Source: Aliamphritea spongicola (GTDB lineage: Bacteria > Pseudomonadota > Gammaproteobacteria > Pseudomonadales > Balneatricaceae). From it: DNA of 64,000 bases. Under the pieces are notes generated by a model that searched no databases, was not told the DNA's origin, and was given only the letters and a program-made list of their open reading frames with translations. The translations under genes were made by a program, and so were the position numbers. This document shows positions 30,278 to 40,083 of this stretch, piece after piece. The stretch covers positions 2,790,001 to 2,854,000 of the forward strand of contig AP025283.1 in NCBI GenBank assembly GCA_024347235.1. Reading direction: 5' to 3'. Positions within the stretch are counted from its first letter, which is position 1. Each line of letters begins with the position of its first letter.

Positions 30278-32293
30278 TTATAAGCCGCTGTGCTTGAGCT
30301 TTTCCAGCTGATCCCGGAAATGGGCGGCTTTCTCAAACTCAAGGTTTTTCGCCGCTTCATACATCTGATCTTCCAGCTTGCTCATGGCTTTAGCCAGCTC
30401 CGGCCCGCTCAGTTGTGACGGATCAACATTGTACTCTGCGGTCGCTTCAGCCACCTTCTTCGCCGCCTTAGTACTCTTACGGCCCGGAATAGACGAAGCC
30501 CCTTCCATAATGTCGGCAACCGACTTCTTAATGCCCTGCGGCACAATGCCGTGTTTCTCGTTATGCAGCATCTGCTTTTCACGGCGACGCTCGGTTTCAT
30601 CCATCGCCCGCTGCATGGAGCCCGTTACCCGGTCCGCATACAGAATCGCCCGGCCATTGATGTTACGGGCCGCCCGGCCAATGGTCTGAATCATCGAGGT
30701 TTCAGAACGCAGGAAGCCTTCCTTATCTGCATCAAGTATGGCCACCAGCCCTACTTCCGGCATATCAATACCTTCACGCAGCAGGTTGATCCCTACCAGC
30801 ACGTCGAACTCACCGATCCGCAGATCGCGGATAATTTCCACCCGTTCCACGGTATCGATATCCGAGTGGAGATAACGCACCCGAACCCCGTGCTCATCCA
30901 GATACTCAGTAAGGTCTTCCGCCATCCGCTTGGTCAAGACGGTAACGATGACACGTTCTTTATTGGCGGTGACTTTATTAATTTCACCCAGCAGGTTATC
31001 GACCTGGGTTTGTGCCGGCCGCACTTCCACCACCGGATCCAGCAGACCGGTTGGGCGTACTACCTGCTCCACCACCTGCCCGGCATTTTCTGCCTCATAT
31101 TTACCCGGTGTTGCGGAGACAAAAATCATCTGTGGAGAGACAGACTCCCACTCCTCAAAACGCATCGGCCGGTTATCCAGCGCAGACGGCAGCCGGAAAC
31201 CGTATTCCACCAAAGTTTCCTTACGGGAACGGTCACCTTTATACATGGCACCTAACTGCGGCACCGTCACGTGGGATTCATCAATGACTACCAGTGCGTT
31301 GTCCGGCAGGTAGTCGAATAATGTTGGTGGTGCTGCACCGGGATCACGGCCGGACAGGTAACGGGAATAGTTTTCGATCCCCGAGCAGTAGCCAAGCTCC
31401 ATGATCATTTCCATATCATAGAGGGTGCGCTGTTCAAGACGCTGGGCTTCCACCAGTTTATCGTGGTCACGTAACTGCTTAAGGCGTTCCTGCAGTTCCA
31501 CTTTGATCTTGTCGACCGCAGCCACCAGAATTTCCCGCGGGGTAACATAGTGGGATTTCGGGTAAATGGTTGCCCGGGGCACTTTGCGCAGCACTTCACC
31601 GGTCAGCGGGTCGAAGTAGCTGATGTTTTCCACTTCGTCATCAAACAGCTCGATACGCACCGCTTCTTTTTCGGATTCCGCCGGGAAGACATCAATCACA
31701 TCCCCGCGCACCCGGTAAGTACCCCGGTGCAGCTCGATATCATTACGGGTGTACTGAAGCTCAGCTAAACGGCGCAGAATAAAGCGCTGATCAATCTCAT
31801 CGCCCCGGTCCAGATGCAGCATCATACCCAGATAAGACTTAGGATCACCCAGACCGTAAATCGCCGATACCGTCGCAACAATGATGGCGTCTTCACGTTC
31901 CAGCAGCGCTTTGGTGGCCGACAATCGCATCTGTTCGATGTGATCGTTTATGGATGCATCTTTCTCGATGAAAGTATCTGAAGAAGGTACGTAGGCTTCC
32001 GGCTGGTAATAATCGTAGTAAGACACGAAGTACTCAACCGAGTTATTCGGGAAGAACTCTCTGAACTCACCGTAAAGCTGGGCTGCCAGGGTTTTGTTAT
32101 GGGCCAGCACGATGGTTGGCCGCTGCAGCTCTGCCACCACATTCGCAACGGTAAAGGTTTTGCCTGATCCGGTTACCCCAAGCAAAGTCTGCGCAGTTAA
32201 TCCTGCATTGATACCCGTAACCAGCCCTTCAATTGCGGTTGGCTGATCGCCGGCCGGCTGGAAATTCGACTTTACCTGAAAGCGTTGCTTCAT
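30278..32293 (-). CDS. uvrB: UvrABC excinuclease subunit UvrB
   Basis: Nucleotide-excision repair helicase-like subunit that verifies damage handed over by UvrA and recruits UvrC. Intact, 671 residues, the normal length. Walker A is [13 protein letters not shown]; the beta-hairpin contains [20 protein letters not shown]; the DEAD-like box reads VVIDESHVT; motifs V/VI are [14 protein letters not shown] and QTIGRAARN. The C-terminal UVR motif, [20 protein letters not shown], contacts UvrC. The start [10 protein letters not shown] is preferred over an ATG nine codons upstream because it matches the family. No LexA box is visible upstream. Confidence 0.98.
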   Translation of the reverse strand: MKQRFQVKSNFQPAGDQPTAIEGLVTGINAGLTAQTLLGVTGSGKTFTVANVVAELQRPTIVLAHNKTLAAQLYGEFREFFPNNSVEYFVSYYDYYQPEAYVPSSDTFIEKDASINDHIEQMRLSATKALLEREDAIIVATVSAIYGLGDPKSYLGMMLHLDRGDEIDQRFILRRLAELQYTRNDIELHRGTYRVRGDVIDVFPAESEKEAVRIELFDDEVENISYFDPLTGEVLRKVPRATIYPKSHYVTPREILVAAVDKIKVELQERLKQLRDHDKLVEAQRLEQRTLYDMEMIMELGYCSGIENYSRYLSGRDPGAAPPTLFDYLPDNALVVIDESHVTVPQLGAMYKGDRSRKETLVEYGFRLPSALDNRPMRFEEWESVSPQMIFVSATPGKYEAENAGQVVEQVVRPTGLLDPVVEVRPAQTQVDNLLGEINKVTANKERVIVTVLTKRMAEDLTEYLDEHGVRVRYLHSDIDTVERVEIIRDLRIGEFDVLVGINLLREGIDMPEVGLVAILDADKEGFLRSETSMIQTIGRAARNINGRAILYADRVTGSMQRAMDETERRREKQMLHNEKHGIVPQGIKKSVADIMEGASSIPGRKSTKAAKKVAEATAEYNVDPSQLSGPELAKAMSKLEDQMYEAAKNLEFEKAAHFRDQLEKLKHSGL

Positions 32294-32525
32294 AATGTGA
32301 GTTCGCTTGTGCTGCTGCAAAAATAAGAGAATCGGGGATTATACCCGGCAGGCCGAAAGAGGGACAAACGAATCTGTAGCACGAATTTAAAAAACAAAGC
32401 GTTATTTCACAAATATGTCGCTTTTTACGGTTCAGGGGATGCTTCCTCACATTGGTTTCCGGTATGATTGTGCGGTTAATCGACCGTGGAATAAATCCAC
32501 ATTTTCAGAGGATATGGGCTTGGAT

Positions 32526-33706
32526 ATGCAACTTTCCGACCGCGTAAACAGTATCAAACCTTCCCCGACACTGGCGGTGACCAACCGTGCTGCCGAATTA
32601 CGTGCAGCGGGTCAAAACATTATCGGCCTGGGTGCCGGCGAACCAGATTTTGACACCCCGGAACACATTAAAACCGCAGCGATTACCGCGCTGAACAACG
32701 GCTTCACCAAATACACCGCTGTTGACGGTACGCCAGCTCTGAAAACCGCGATTATTAATAAATTTAAACGTGATAACGGCTTTGATTACGAAGCTAACCA
32801 GATTCTGGTGTCATGTGGTGGTAAGCAGAGCTTCTTCAACCTGTCGATGGCCCTGCTGAACAAAGGTGATGAAGTCATCATCCCTGCGCCGTACTGGGTG
32901 TCTTACCCGGACATGGTTCTGATGGGTGAAGGTAAGCCGGTTATCGTGACCACTGAACAGGCTGCCCGTTTCAAAATTACGCCGGAACAGCTGGAAGCGG
33001 CCATCACTGAACGCACCAAGCTGCTGGTTCTGAACAGCCCCTCTAACCCGACCGGTGTTGCTTACGAACTGGACGAGCTGAAAGCTCTGGGTGAAGTGCT
33101 GAAGAAGCATCCGCACGTGATGGTTGCCAGCGATGACATGTACGAGCACATCATGTTCGACGACAAACCATTCGTGAACATCCTGAATGCCTGCCCTGAA
33201 CTGTATGACCGTACCATCGTACTGAACGGTGTATCCAAGGCTTACTCTATGACAGGCTGGCGTATCGGTTACGCAGCAGGTCCTGCGAAGCTGATCGGTG
33301 CAATGAAAAGATTCAGTCTCAGAGCACATCAAACCCGACTTCTATCTCTCAGGTAGCAGCTGAAGCTGCGCTGGAAGGTGGTCTGGAATGTGTTAACGAA
33401 ATGCTGGTTGCGTTCCAGGAACGTCGTGACTTCGTTGTTAGCAAGCTGAATGAAATCGAAGGCGTTGACTGCCTGGACGTTGATGGCACGTTCTACGCGT
33501 TCCCAAGCTTCCACGCTGTTATCGACAACGATGACCGTTTTGCTGATGACATCGCACTGGCTGAATTCCTGCTGCAGGAAGCCGGTGTTGCACTGGTACC
33601 GGGTTCTGCGTTCGGTGCACCGGGCAACATGCGTCTGTCTTTCGCTACCTCTATGGATGTACTGGACGACGCCATCGGCCGCATCAAGAAAGCACTGCAG
33701 GGCTAA
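32526..33706 (+). CDS. Aspartate aminotransferase, class I PLP enzyme (one frameshift)
   Basis: PLP-dependent transaminase interconverting aspartate and oxaloacetate with glutamate/2-oxoglutarate, about 393 residues. Hallmarks: IIGLGAGEPDFDTPEHIK, KYTAVDGTPALK, the substrate/PLP-binding NSPSNPTGVAY, ASDDMYEHIMFDDKPF, and the PLP-lysine in NGVSKAYSMTGWRIGYAAGP. One break in the A run near 33309; adding A restores MKKIQSQSTSNPTSISQVA, a near-invariant stretch of the subgroup I-gamma enzymes. The frame break in this core gene argues for sequencing error. An alternative ATG at 32514, closer to an AGAGGA, would add four residues. Confidence 0.93.
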
Positions 33707-33722
33707 TTCTGCTGCTAAAAGA

Positions 33723-33746
33723 AAACCGGGCAACTGCCCGGTTTTT
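33723..33746 (+). terminator. Intrinsic terminator of the aminotransferase gene
   Basis: AAACCGGGCA and TGCCCGGTTT form a stem with a 2-4 nt loop followed by TTATT, starting 17 bp after the stop. Confidence 0.88.
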
Positions 33747-34065
33747 ATTGCCTGTCCGCTATAAAACAACCGCAAAACAGCCATAAAACAGCCGTTTCAT
33801 TTTGACATCCGGTCAGAAAATAACTTGAAGAACACTCCAACCCGGACTGTACTTACCGGTACTTAGATTCATTTTGAATAGTGTTTTTAGCCGCTACATA
33901 GCAAGACCGCAGCATGACCGGGAACATCTCAGCTGCTCGCCACTATGCAGTAATTCTGTGGGAGCCACCGGAATAAAGAACGACTGACAGCATACATTTT
34001 GCAGGCACTGCCCGCTTCACCACCGACAGTCGCTGACCGGCTTCACCCGCAGGGAGGAGTATGTC
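33747..34065. other. Intergenic region before the L,D-transpeptidase
   Basis: About 320 bp, no credible ORF. The last bases carry a strong ribosome-binding site (AGGGAGGAG near 34051). AT-rich patches at 33780-33895 may contain the promoter. Confidence 0.5.
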
Positions 34066-35367
34066 ATGTTTTGCCGAACGATCCGTCAGCCAGCACTGCC
34101 CCCGTTTACCTTGCACACTTTCGTCTTCTTTCTGCTGCTCTGCTTAGCAGCAACAGCATGTGCCAACCGCCCTTCTATTACCCCCTGGATACCAAACCCT
34201 ACGATTTTAAAAACCTGCAACAGGCAATCGGCTTTTATCAGACCCTGAGTACCTTGCCCTGGCCCACTCTGCGGAAAACCAACAAACTGCTACGGCTGGA
34301 TGACAACCACCCGGATCTGGCAATCATGCGCCAGCAGCTGTTACTGCTGGGTGATCTCTCCGCGCCGTATACCGATCCGGACACTGCTGGAAGCAATGAG
34401 TATTTCGACATTCATCTGGAGCAGGCGCTGATGCATTTTCAGCAACGCCACGGCATTAAAGTGGATGGCATCCTCGGCCCGCAAAGCCGCAAAGCACTGA
34501 ATATTCCACCGGCCCACCGCATTCAGCAGCTAGCCCTGAACATTCATCGCCAGAACCAGTTTGCTGAGAAAATCAGTAACCGGTTTATTCAGGTGAATAT
34601 TCCGGAATTTCGTCTGCGGTTATTTGATCAGCAGAAACTCCTGCTGGAGATGAAAACCATCGTCGGCAGAAAAACCCGTAAAACCCCGGTATTCGACACC
34701 CATATCCAGGCACTGGTAATTAACCCCTCCTGGAACGTGCCCCGCAGCATTGCCTTCAAAGATATTCTGCCCCGTTGGCAGGCAGACCCGAGTATCTGGC
34801 ACGGAAAAACCTGCAGGTACTCTCCGGCTGGCACTCATCCACCCCGGTTGCTGAGGAAAATATAGATCTGAATAAAATGTATCAGGGTGAAGAATTCCAA
34901 CGGTTATGGGAACCGCCCGGCGCCGGCAACACACTGGGACGGATTAAGTTTGTCTCCCAAAGCCAGTATGCAATCTACCTGCACGACACCTCCGCACCGC
35001 GGCTGTTCGATGAACACCGCCGGGCATTCAGTTCCGGCTGCATACGGGTAGCTAAAGCACGGGAGCTGGCAGACACCCTGTTGGCACTGAGTGAACCGGA
35101 AACGGTACCGCTGGACCCCATACTTGAGCATTCCGAAACCGAAACATTACCGCTTCAGGAACCGGTTAATCTGCATGTTACCTACTGGACGGCCTGGATT
35201 GCCCTCAGGGGACATTAAATTTTCGCGAAGATTTGTATAAACGCGACCGCTGGCAAATTCAGGAACACCAGCAGCAACTTGCTGATATCATAAATAAAAC
35301 CACTGCTCAGCCGGTACTGGAGACCGCACAGGCAGACATATCATCATCGCCTGAAGCACATAATTAG
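34066..35367 (+). CDS. L,D-transpeptidase, YcbB/LdtD-like (frameshifted)
   Basis: Periplasmic enzyme of about 433 residues that makes 3-3 cross-links in peptidoglycan. An N-terminal hydrophobic signal or anchor (TFVFFLLLCLAATACA) is followed by an LdtD-type scaffold, a peptidoglycan-binding repeat (QALMHFQQRHGIKVDGILG) and the YkuD catalytic domain. The active site is HDTSAPRLFDEHRRAF then SSGCIRV, with the catalytic Cys. Frame breaks near 34165, 34815 and 35210 are spanned by good family sequence on both sides. Restored reading ends at TAG 35365. A YcbK-like gene follows, the same pairing as ycbB-ycbK in E. coli; the nearby aspartate aminotransferase fits too. Confidence 0.87.
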
Positions 35368-35481
35368 TGATCATTTTATGTACAGCACAGGTGCTTTCGG
35401 GCATAATCCCCAGCCATGATTCAGGGCGGCCAATGCGGCCGCCCTGGTAGTATTCGTTGACTGGTAACACCCACGCACACT

Positions 35482-36082
35482 ATGTCTAAACAGCTTCACA
35501 GCCGCAGAAAATTTCTGCGCACCCTCAGCGGCTTCACCGGCCTGTCTCTGGCCCCTAACGCCTTTTCACAGATCAACCAGATGCAGATGCCTGCCCCGTT
35601 AGCATCCGGTAAAGAAATGCCACTAGCTTCTCATGCAGACAAGCAACTGGATTTCTTACACCTACATACCGGTGAATCCCTGTCGACGACGTTTTCAGTG
35701 GCAACCAGTTTGTCGCTACAGAAATGTCCGACGTGAACTACCTGTTACGGGATCATCATAACGGTGAGGTATATACCATGAACCCGGAACTGCTGAACCT
35801 GTTGTACGACGTACGTACCGCACTGGGAACTAATAAACCCTTCCATGTCATTTCCGCTTACCGTTCACCGGCCACCAACGAAAAGTTGCGCAAGAACAGC
35901 ACCAAGGTTGCGAAAAAGAGCCTGCACATGCAGGGCAAAGCCATCGACATCCGTATCCCGGGAGTTGATGTGAAAGACATCAGAAAGCAGCACTGGCTGT
36001 TAAAGGCGGCGGCGTTGGTCTCTATACCCGCAGTGACTTTGTTCACCTGGATGTGGGCCGGGTTCGCCGCTGGGGCAAATAG
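35482..36082 (+). CDS. YcbK/MepK-like peptidoglycan endopeptidase (DUF882, M15 fold), frameshifted
   Basis: Exported zinc peptidase of about 200 residues. It carries a twin-arginine signal (SRRKFLRTLSG...LSLAPNAF), as YcbK does. The catalytic part shows VISAYRSPATNEKLR, the zinc motif SLHMQGKAIDIRIPGVDV and, after repair, GVGLYTRSDFVHLDVGRVRR with the last His ligand. Breaks near 35690 and 35990 are bridged by single bases; the real stop is TAG 36080-36082 rather than the later one in the literal frame. In E. coli the enzyme cleaves cross-links, including the 3-3 bonds made by L,D-transpeptidases, which fits its place just after one. Confidence 0.87.
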
Positions 36083-36140
36083 AAGCAACCAGGTAAAACC
36101 AGCTAAGTAAAAACAGCCAGGTAAAACCCGGCAAGCAAAA

Positions 36141-36542
36141 TCAGGAACCGGCAGCAGTCCCCTGCCGGTGCGGCCAGAGCAGCGCCGACAATCCTGTCAG
36201 CGACAGCAGCCCCAGCAAGACAGCCGTTCCCGCATTCTCTGAAGACAGGTTGAAACCGCCGCCGAGTGTGCCGGCGGCGATCAGCAGAATCAGCGCAAAT
36301 ACCGACAAGATGCCCGACACCCGGGCGAGTGCAACCGCCAGGGTATTCAGTGCAGCGACCTTCACCGATGCAGCGACCGTACCGCTGAGCAGAAGCCCGG
36401 CGATCGCCAGCACCAAATCAGCCATCGTGAACCCTTCACCCTCCGACGAACTGAACAGCAAAACCCCGGCTATAAGCACAACCAGGATGGCAAAGCCTAA
36501 CTTAAGCCGGTTAACCAGCCGAACAGGCAACATCAGTTTCAC
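36141..36542 (-). CDS. Hypothetical inner-membrane protein with four hydrophobic segments
   Basis: A 133-residue protein that I cannot assign to a family. Four hydrophobic stretches are visible: LKLGFAILVVLIAGVLLF, DLVLAIAGLLLSGTVAA, ARVSGILSVFALILLIAAG and GTAVLLGLLSLTGLSALL. The start overlaps the end of the upstream hydrolase ORF by about 30 bp (GTG 36542 or a nearby ATG), so both are probably co-transcribed. No catalytic motif is evident. Confidence 0.65.
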   Translation of the reverse strand: MKLMLPVRLVNRLKLGFAILVVLIAGVLLFSSSEGEGFTMADLVLAIAGLLLSGTVAASVKVAALNTLAVALARVSGILSVFALILLIAAGTLGGGFNLSSENAGTAVLLGLLSLTGLSALLWPHRQGTAAGS

Positions 36543-37487
36543 TCACACGCAGCAAGCCTGTCAGCCGGCTAATAAACCAGTCATGCATGCTGTCGGGTAA
36601 GTCATGCCCCCAGCCTGCCAGCACTTCCAGACGGGCACCGTCTATGCTGTCGGCAATGCTTTGTGCGCAGGCAACCGGAAAGATCGGGTCCGCTGCACCG
36701 TGAAATATCAGCGCCGGCGCGGTTATCGACCGGTTAGCTTCCCGTAAATCAGAATGACAGAGAATCGCCAGTAACTGGCGCATATAGCCTTCAGGGCAAT
36801 AACAGCGGCTTAGCGCCTGCTCCGCCAACTGCAGTTGCTGTTCATCAGTCGGCCGATGGTCTGTGCCGGTGTACAGGGCACTCTCTGCGGCTGAAGCCCG
36901 GACCATATCTGCAAATGTATTCGGGTCATCAGGAAGGCTTCTCGGTGCTGCCACCGGGGCCTGATTATCGTCATAGAGTAAATGCCAGCCATGGCCTTTG
37001 GGTAACTGAGGATCAAGCGAGGTGGAAAACACCACGCTCAGACTCAGGGTTCTCTCCGGCCAGTGAGCGGCAAAAATCTGGGCGATCAGCCCTCCCATTG
37101 ATCCGCCCAGAATATGGGCTTCAGGAATCTCCAGCTCGTCCATCAGACGCGCCACATCTGCTGCCATATCCGTGAGGGTATAAGCCGGGGTAACGGTTTC
37201 TCCCCGCCAGGCCTGCTGTAATCGTTGCGCCAGCATGTTGCCGGTCAGTGCCTGATGTTTATCAGACAGTCCGGAATCCCGGTTATCAAATACCACCACC
37301 CGGTAACCTTCACCGGCGATACGCTGCAACAGATTTTCCGGCCAGTGAATCAGCTGTGATCCCAGCCCCGGATCATCAGCACCACAGGATCAGCCACATG
37401 ACCATACGCCTGCCAGTAAAGGCCGCTGGATTGCGCATATCCCTGGTCGACGGGTCCGGTTAAAACCGTATTATCTGTCTGTAGCAT
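36511..37487 (-). CDS. Alpha/beta-fold hydrolase (one frameshift)
   Basis: Cytoplasmic hydrolase of about 325 residues. The nucleophile elbow is HILGGSMGGLIAQI (Ser in GxSxG), the oxyanion region LMIRGLGSQLIHWPENL appears after repair of the G run near 37369, the acid lies near FHGAADPIFPV, and the catalytic His in LAGWGHDLPDS. The conserved block FDNRDSGLSDKH is typical of the family that includes epoxide hydrolase and haloperoxidase-like enzymes. Start ATG 37487 begins MLQTDNTVLTGPVDQG. The substrate is unknown. Confidence 0.88.
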
Positions 37488-37528
37488 CACTGTTCCTGTT
37501 AAGTCTGTTGCTGTTAATTCTGGGCCTG

Positions 37529-38599
37529 CTAATCATGCTCACGGTTTTTCTGCAGCTGTTCTTCATTATTCAGCAACTGTTGCTTGCGCTCTGTTCCCCA
37601 GCGGTAACCGCTCAAACCGCCGTCGCTGCGTACAATCCGGTGACAGGGCACCAGCACCGCCAGCTTATTCGCACCACAGGCACCAGCCACTGCCCGGCTT
37701 GCGGTGGGTTGCCCTACCGATGCTGCGAGCTGACTATAACTCATTGTCTGGCCCACCGGAATTTCCTGCAGCGCCTGCCAGACCCGCTCCTGAAACGCGG
37801 TTCCCTGAATATCCAGCGGTAACTCACAGTCCGCCTGGGGTGCCTCTACAAATGCCAGTACTTCCGCCAGTAAATCAGATAATTCATGCCTGGCAGCAAT
37901 CAGCTCTGCTGCGGGAAAACGCGCCTTCAGTACCTGTTGCACATCCGCACCGGCATCCAGAAATTCAACACAGCAGATACCCCGGGCACTTACTGCCATG
38001 ACCAGCGGACCGAGCACGCTTGCGCCGGTGCAATAATAAATCTGCTGACCTTTTCCGCCTTTACGGAACTGCGAAGGGGTCATTCCCAGCCGGTTATGGC
38101 TGTACACGGAAGCCGCTGAGCCAATACCGGAGGCATAGACTGCCTCCGTCACACTGACCTGATCCAGCAACGCCTCACTAAAACGCTTATTCCGGTGGTT
38201 GCGCTGATAGGCTTTCGGACTCACGCCAACCAGCCGGGTAAACAACCGCTGAAAGTGCCAGATACTTAATTGCGCATGCTCTGCCAGTTCAGCAAGATCA
38301 ACACTGTCTTCGGCCTGCTCAATATACCGGCAGGCCTTCACCACCACTTCAACCAGTGCATCTGTCGCGGAGCTGTCCTGCGGTTTACAACGCTTACAGG
38401 CACGAAACCCCGCTTCTGTCGCCTTCTCGGTATTTTCAAAGAAGCGAACATTTTCCCGTTTTGGCTGCCGGGACGAACATCCCGGACGGCAGTAAATACC
38501 GGTACTCAGCACCGCATAATAAAACTGACCGCTGGCCGCCAGGTTCCGGTCGCATACCGCCTGCCAGCGGCTGTCATCATCAGCAAACAACATACTCAT
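37529..38599 (-). CDS. ada: Bifunctional Ada: methyl-DNA repair and transcriptional activator
   Basis: Adaptive-response protein, intact at 356 residues. The N-terminal domain accepts methyl groups from phosphotriesters with the zinc Cys cluster YYAVLSTGIYCRPGCSSR and FRACKRCKP. An AraC-type HTH follows (IWHFQRLFTRLVGVSPKAY). The C-terminal methyltransferase has VPCHRIVRSDGGLSGYRWG, with the active-site Cys that takes O6-methyl from guanine. The ATG overlaps the end of the neighbouring exporter (ATGA), so both are in one transcript. Confidence 0.97.
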   Translation of the reverse strand: MSMLFADDDSRWQAVCDRNLAASGQFYYAVLSTGIYCRPGCSSRQPKRENVRFFENTEKATEAGFRACKRCKPQDSSATDALVEVVVKACRYIEQAEDSVDLAELAEHAQLSIWHFQRLFTRLVGVSPKAYQRNHRNKRFSEALLDQVSVTEAVYASGIGSAASVYSHNRLGMTPSQFRKGGKGQQIYYCTGASVLGPLVMAVSARGICCVEFLDAGADVQQVLKARFPAAELIAARHELSDLLAEVLAFVEAPQADCELPLDIQGTAFQERVWQALQEIPVGQTMSYSQLAASVGQPTASRAVAGACGANKLAVLVPCHRIVRSDGGLSGYRWGTERKQQLLNNEEQLQKNREHD

Positions 38600-39529
38600 T
38601 TCATTACCTCCTGCTGATTCACCTTTGAACCGGCGAACAGTTTCACCGCCCTGCCGTCGATCGCCAGCAATCCGGCTCCCACCAGAAGAATGCCCAGATA
38701 ATGCTCAGCAGATAAAGACTGACCAAGAAATACCGCCCCCAGACTAATAGCACTAACCGGCGCCAAAAACGTTACCAGAAGTAAGTTGGTCGGGCCCGCC
38801 GTGGAAAGAATCCGGAAATAAATAATATAGGCAAGCGCCGTACAGATCAGGGCCAGTGCCGCAACAGCCAGTAATACGTTGGTATCCGGCATAGGCAGTA
38901 ACCATGGCTGATCGGCCCATAGCACCACCGGCAATAACAGCAGCGTAGAAGCGGTGACCTGACCGGCAGTTATGACCAGCGTACTGTAACCCTGGCCCTG
39001 CAAACGTTTACCGTACACACCGGCACAGGCATAACTGAATGCCGCCAGCAGAATCGCCAGCTGCGCGGTAAGATCTCCTTTCAGACCGGCAAACACATCC
39101 GGGCCGATAATCACTGCAACACCGGTGATACCCAGCACCAGCCCCACCAGTTTACCGGCACCTATCTGCTTTTCGATGCCCAGCCCCCGCAATACCAGAA
39201 TACTGAACACCGGCGTCATCGCGATCAGCACCGACGCCAGCCCGCCACTGATGTAGGTCTGCCCCCAGACGATCAGGCAAAAGGTGCCGCATTATTCAAC
39301 AACCCGATACAGAGCATCCCCGCCAGGCCGGCCAGTTGAACGGCATCCGCTGCCCCAGCATATATACCAGCGCAAACAGCAACAGCGCCGCACCGGCAAC
39401 CCGCAACAGTACAATGCTGAAAACCGGCAACTGTGTCAGTGCAATATCGACAAAGAAATACGAGCCTCCCCAGATAATTGCCAGACTGATTAACAGCCCC
39501 CACTCCTGAAGATTCATTGTCTGTTTCAT
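38596..39529 (-). CDS. EamA/DMT-family inner-membrane exporter (two frameshifts)
   Basis: A ten-helix drug/metabolite transporter of about 311 residues. The first repeat opens with WGLLISLAIIWGGSYFFVDI and VFSIVLLRVAGAALLLFALV; after breaks near 39330 and 39290 it continues LCIGLLNNAAPFA, SGGLASVLIAMTPVF. The second EamA repeat shows KGDLTAQLAILLAAFSYACA and AYIIYFRILSTAGPTNLLLV. Start MKQTMNLQEWG at 39529 follows an AAGGAA motif. The ada gene follows with an ATGA overlap. Substrate unknown. Confidence 0.88.
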
Positions 39530-39965
39530 ATAAATTCCTTTCACCGGCTACTGATATAGCCAATGTATGCCAGCGCCCCGGGTAAAACACTCAGGTTCTT
39601 GCGTTCTATTCAGAAACAATTTTTCTGGCGTGTAATAACAACTGTAATCACTGACCGATAACGTAAACAGAAGCCGGCCCGGAACATAGCCAGATTACAG
39701 CATCACTGCAGTCTGCCAATATAAAAATCAGTATGTTATGCACTCCCGATGTACAGTAAAAAAACCGTTTAACAGGCAAGAATACCTAATATGGGCACCC
39801 GCAGCCCATAACAGAAAATACTGCTTATAAACATATAACTATATGATTTTAAATATAAAATCCATCCATCTTACAGAATCAAAAAACAGACCCGTCAGTC
39901 AGCTTATAGCCCCAGCCGATCCAAAGTGTCTCTTTTATGCTACAAAGGTGACCAGTTAGGCTGAA
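39530..39965. other. Intergenic region upstream of the Cache-SBP-HD-GYP gene
   Basis: About 435 bp without a credible gene. AT-rich DNA at 39765-39880 probably includes the promoters for both divergent transcripts. I found no clear dyad operator in this part. Confidence 0.45.
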
Positions 39966-40083
39966 GTCTGTTGCTTGATGTACCTCCCCAACAATCAGTT
40001 TTCTCGCGAAAACCTGAGGATTAGCGGCAAGAACCGGAACACTTACAGACATCGTCAGGTGCCATGGGAGGGTACATCAGACA
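39966..40083 (+). promoter_or_regulatory. Structured leader: long inverted repeat that can sequester the Shine-Dalgarno
   Basis: Arm 1 at 39976-39988 (TGATGTACCTCCC) is complementary to arm 2 at 40066-40079 (GGGAGGGTACATCA) over 13 pairs with one bulge. GTCTG (39966) and CAGAC (40079) extend the stem. The loop holds a second hairpin (TTTTC-TCGC-GAAAA, near 40000). Arm 2 contains GGGAGGG, the ribosome-binding site of the gene starting at 40083. It matches no riboswitch class I recognise. Confidence 0.5.

Noticed and set aside
32320-32400. Search for a LexA box upstream of uvrB
   Set aside because: No CTG-N10-CAG-like palindrome of good quality was seen.
36083-36110. Literal frame of the YcbK-like gene continuing to 36110
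   Set aside because: The other frame gives the conserved zinc-ligand block and stops at 36082.
39966-40083. Leader considered as a c-di-GMP-I (GEMM) riboswitch because the gene is HD-GYP
   Set aside because: The conserved GEMM core with its tetraloop-receptor arrangement is not recognisable; kept only as an unidentified structured leader.
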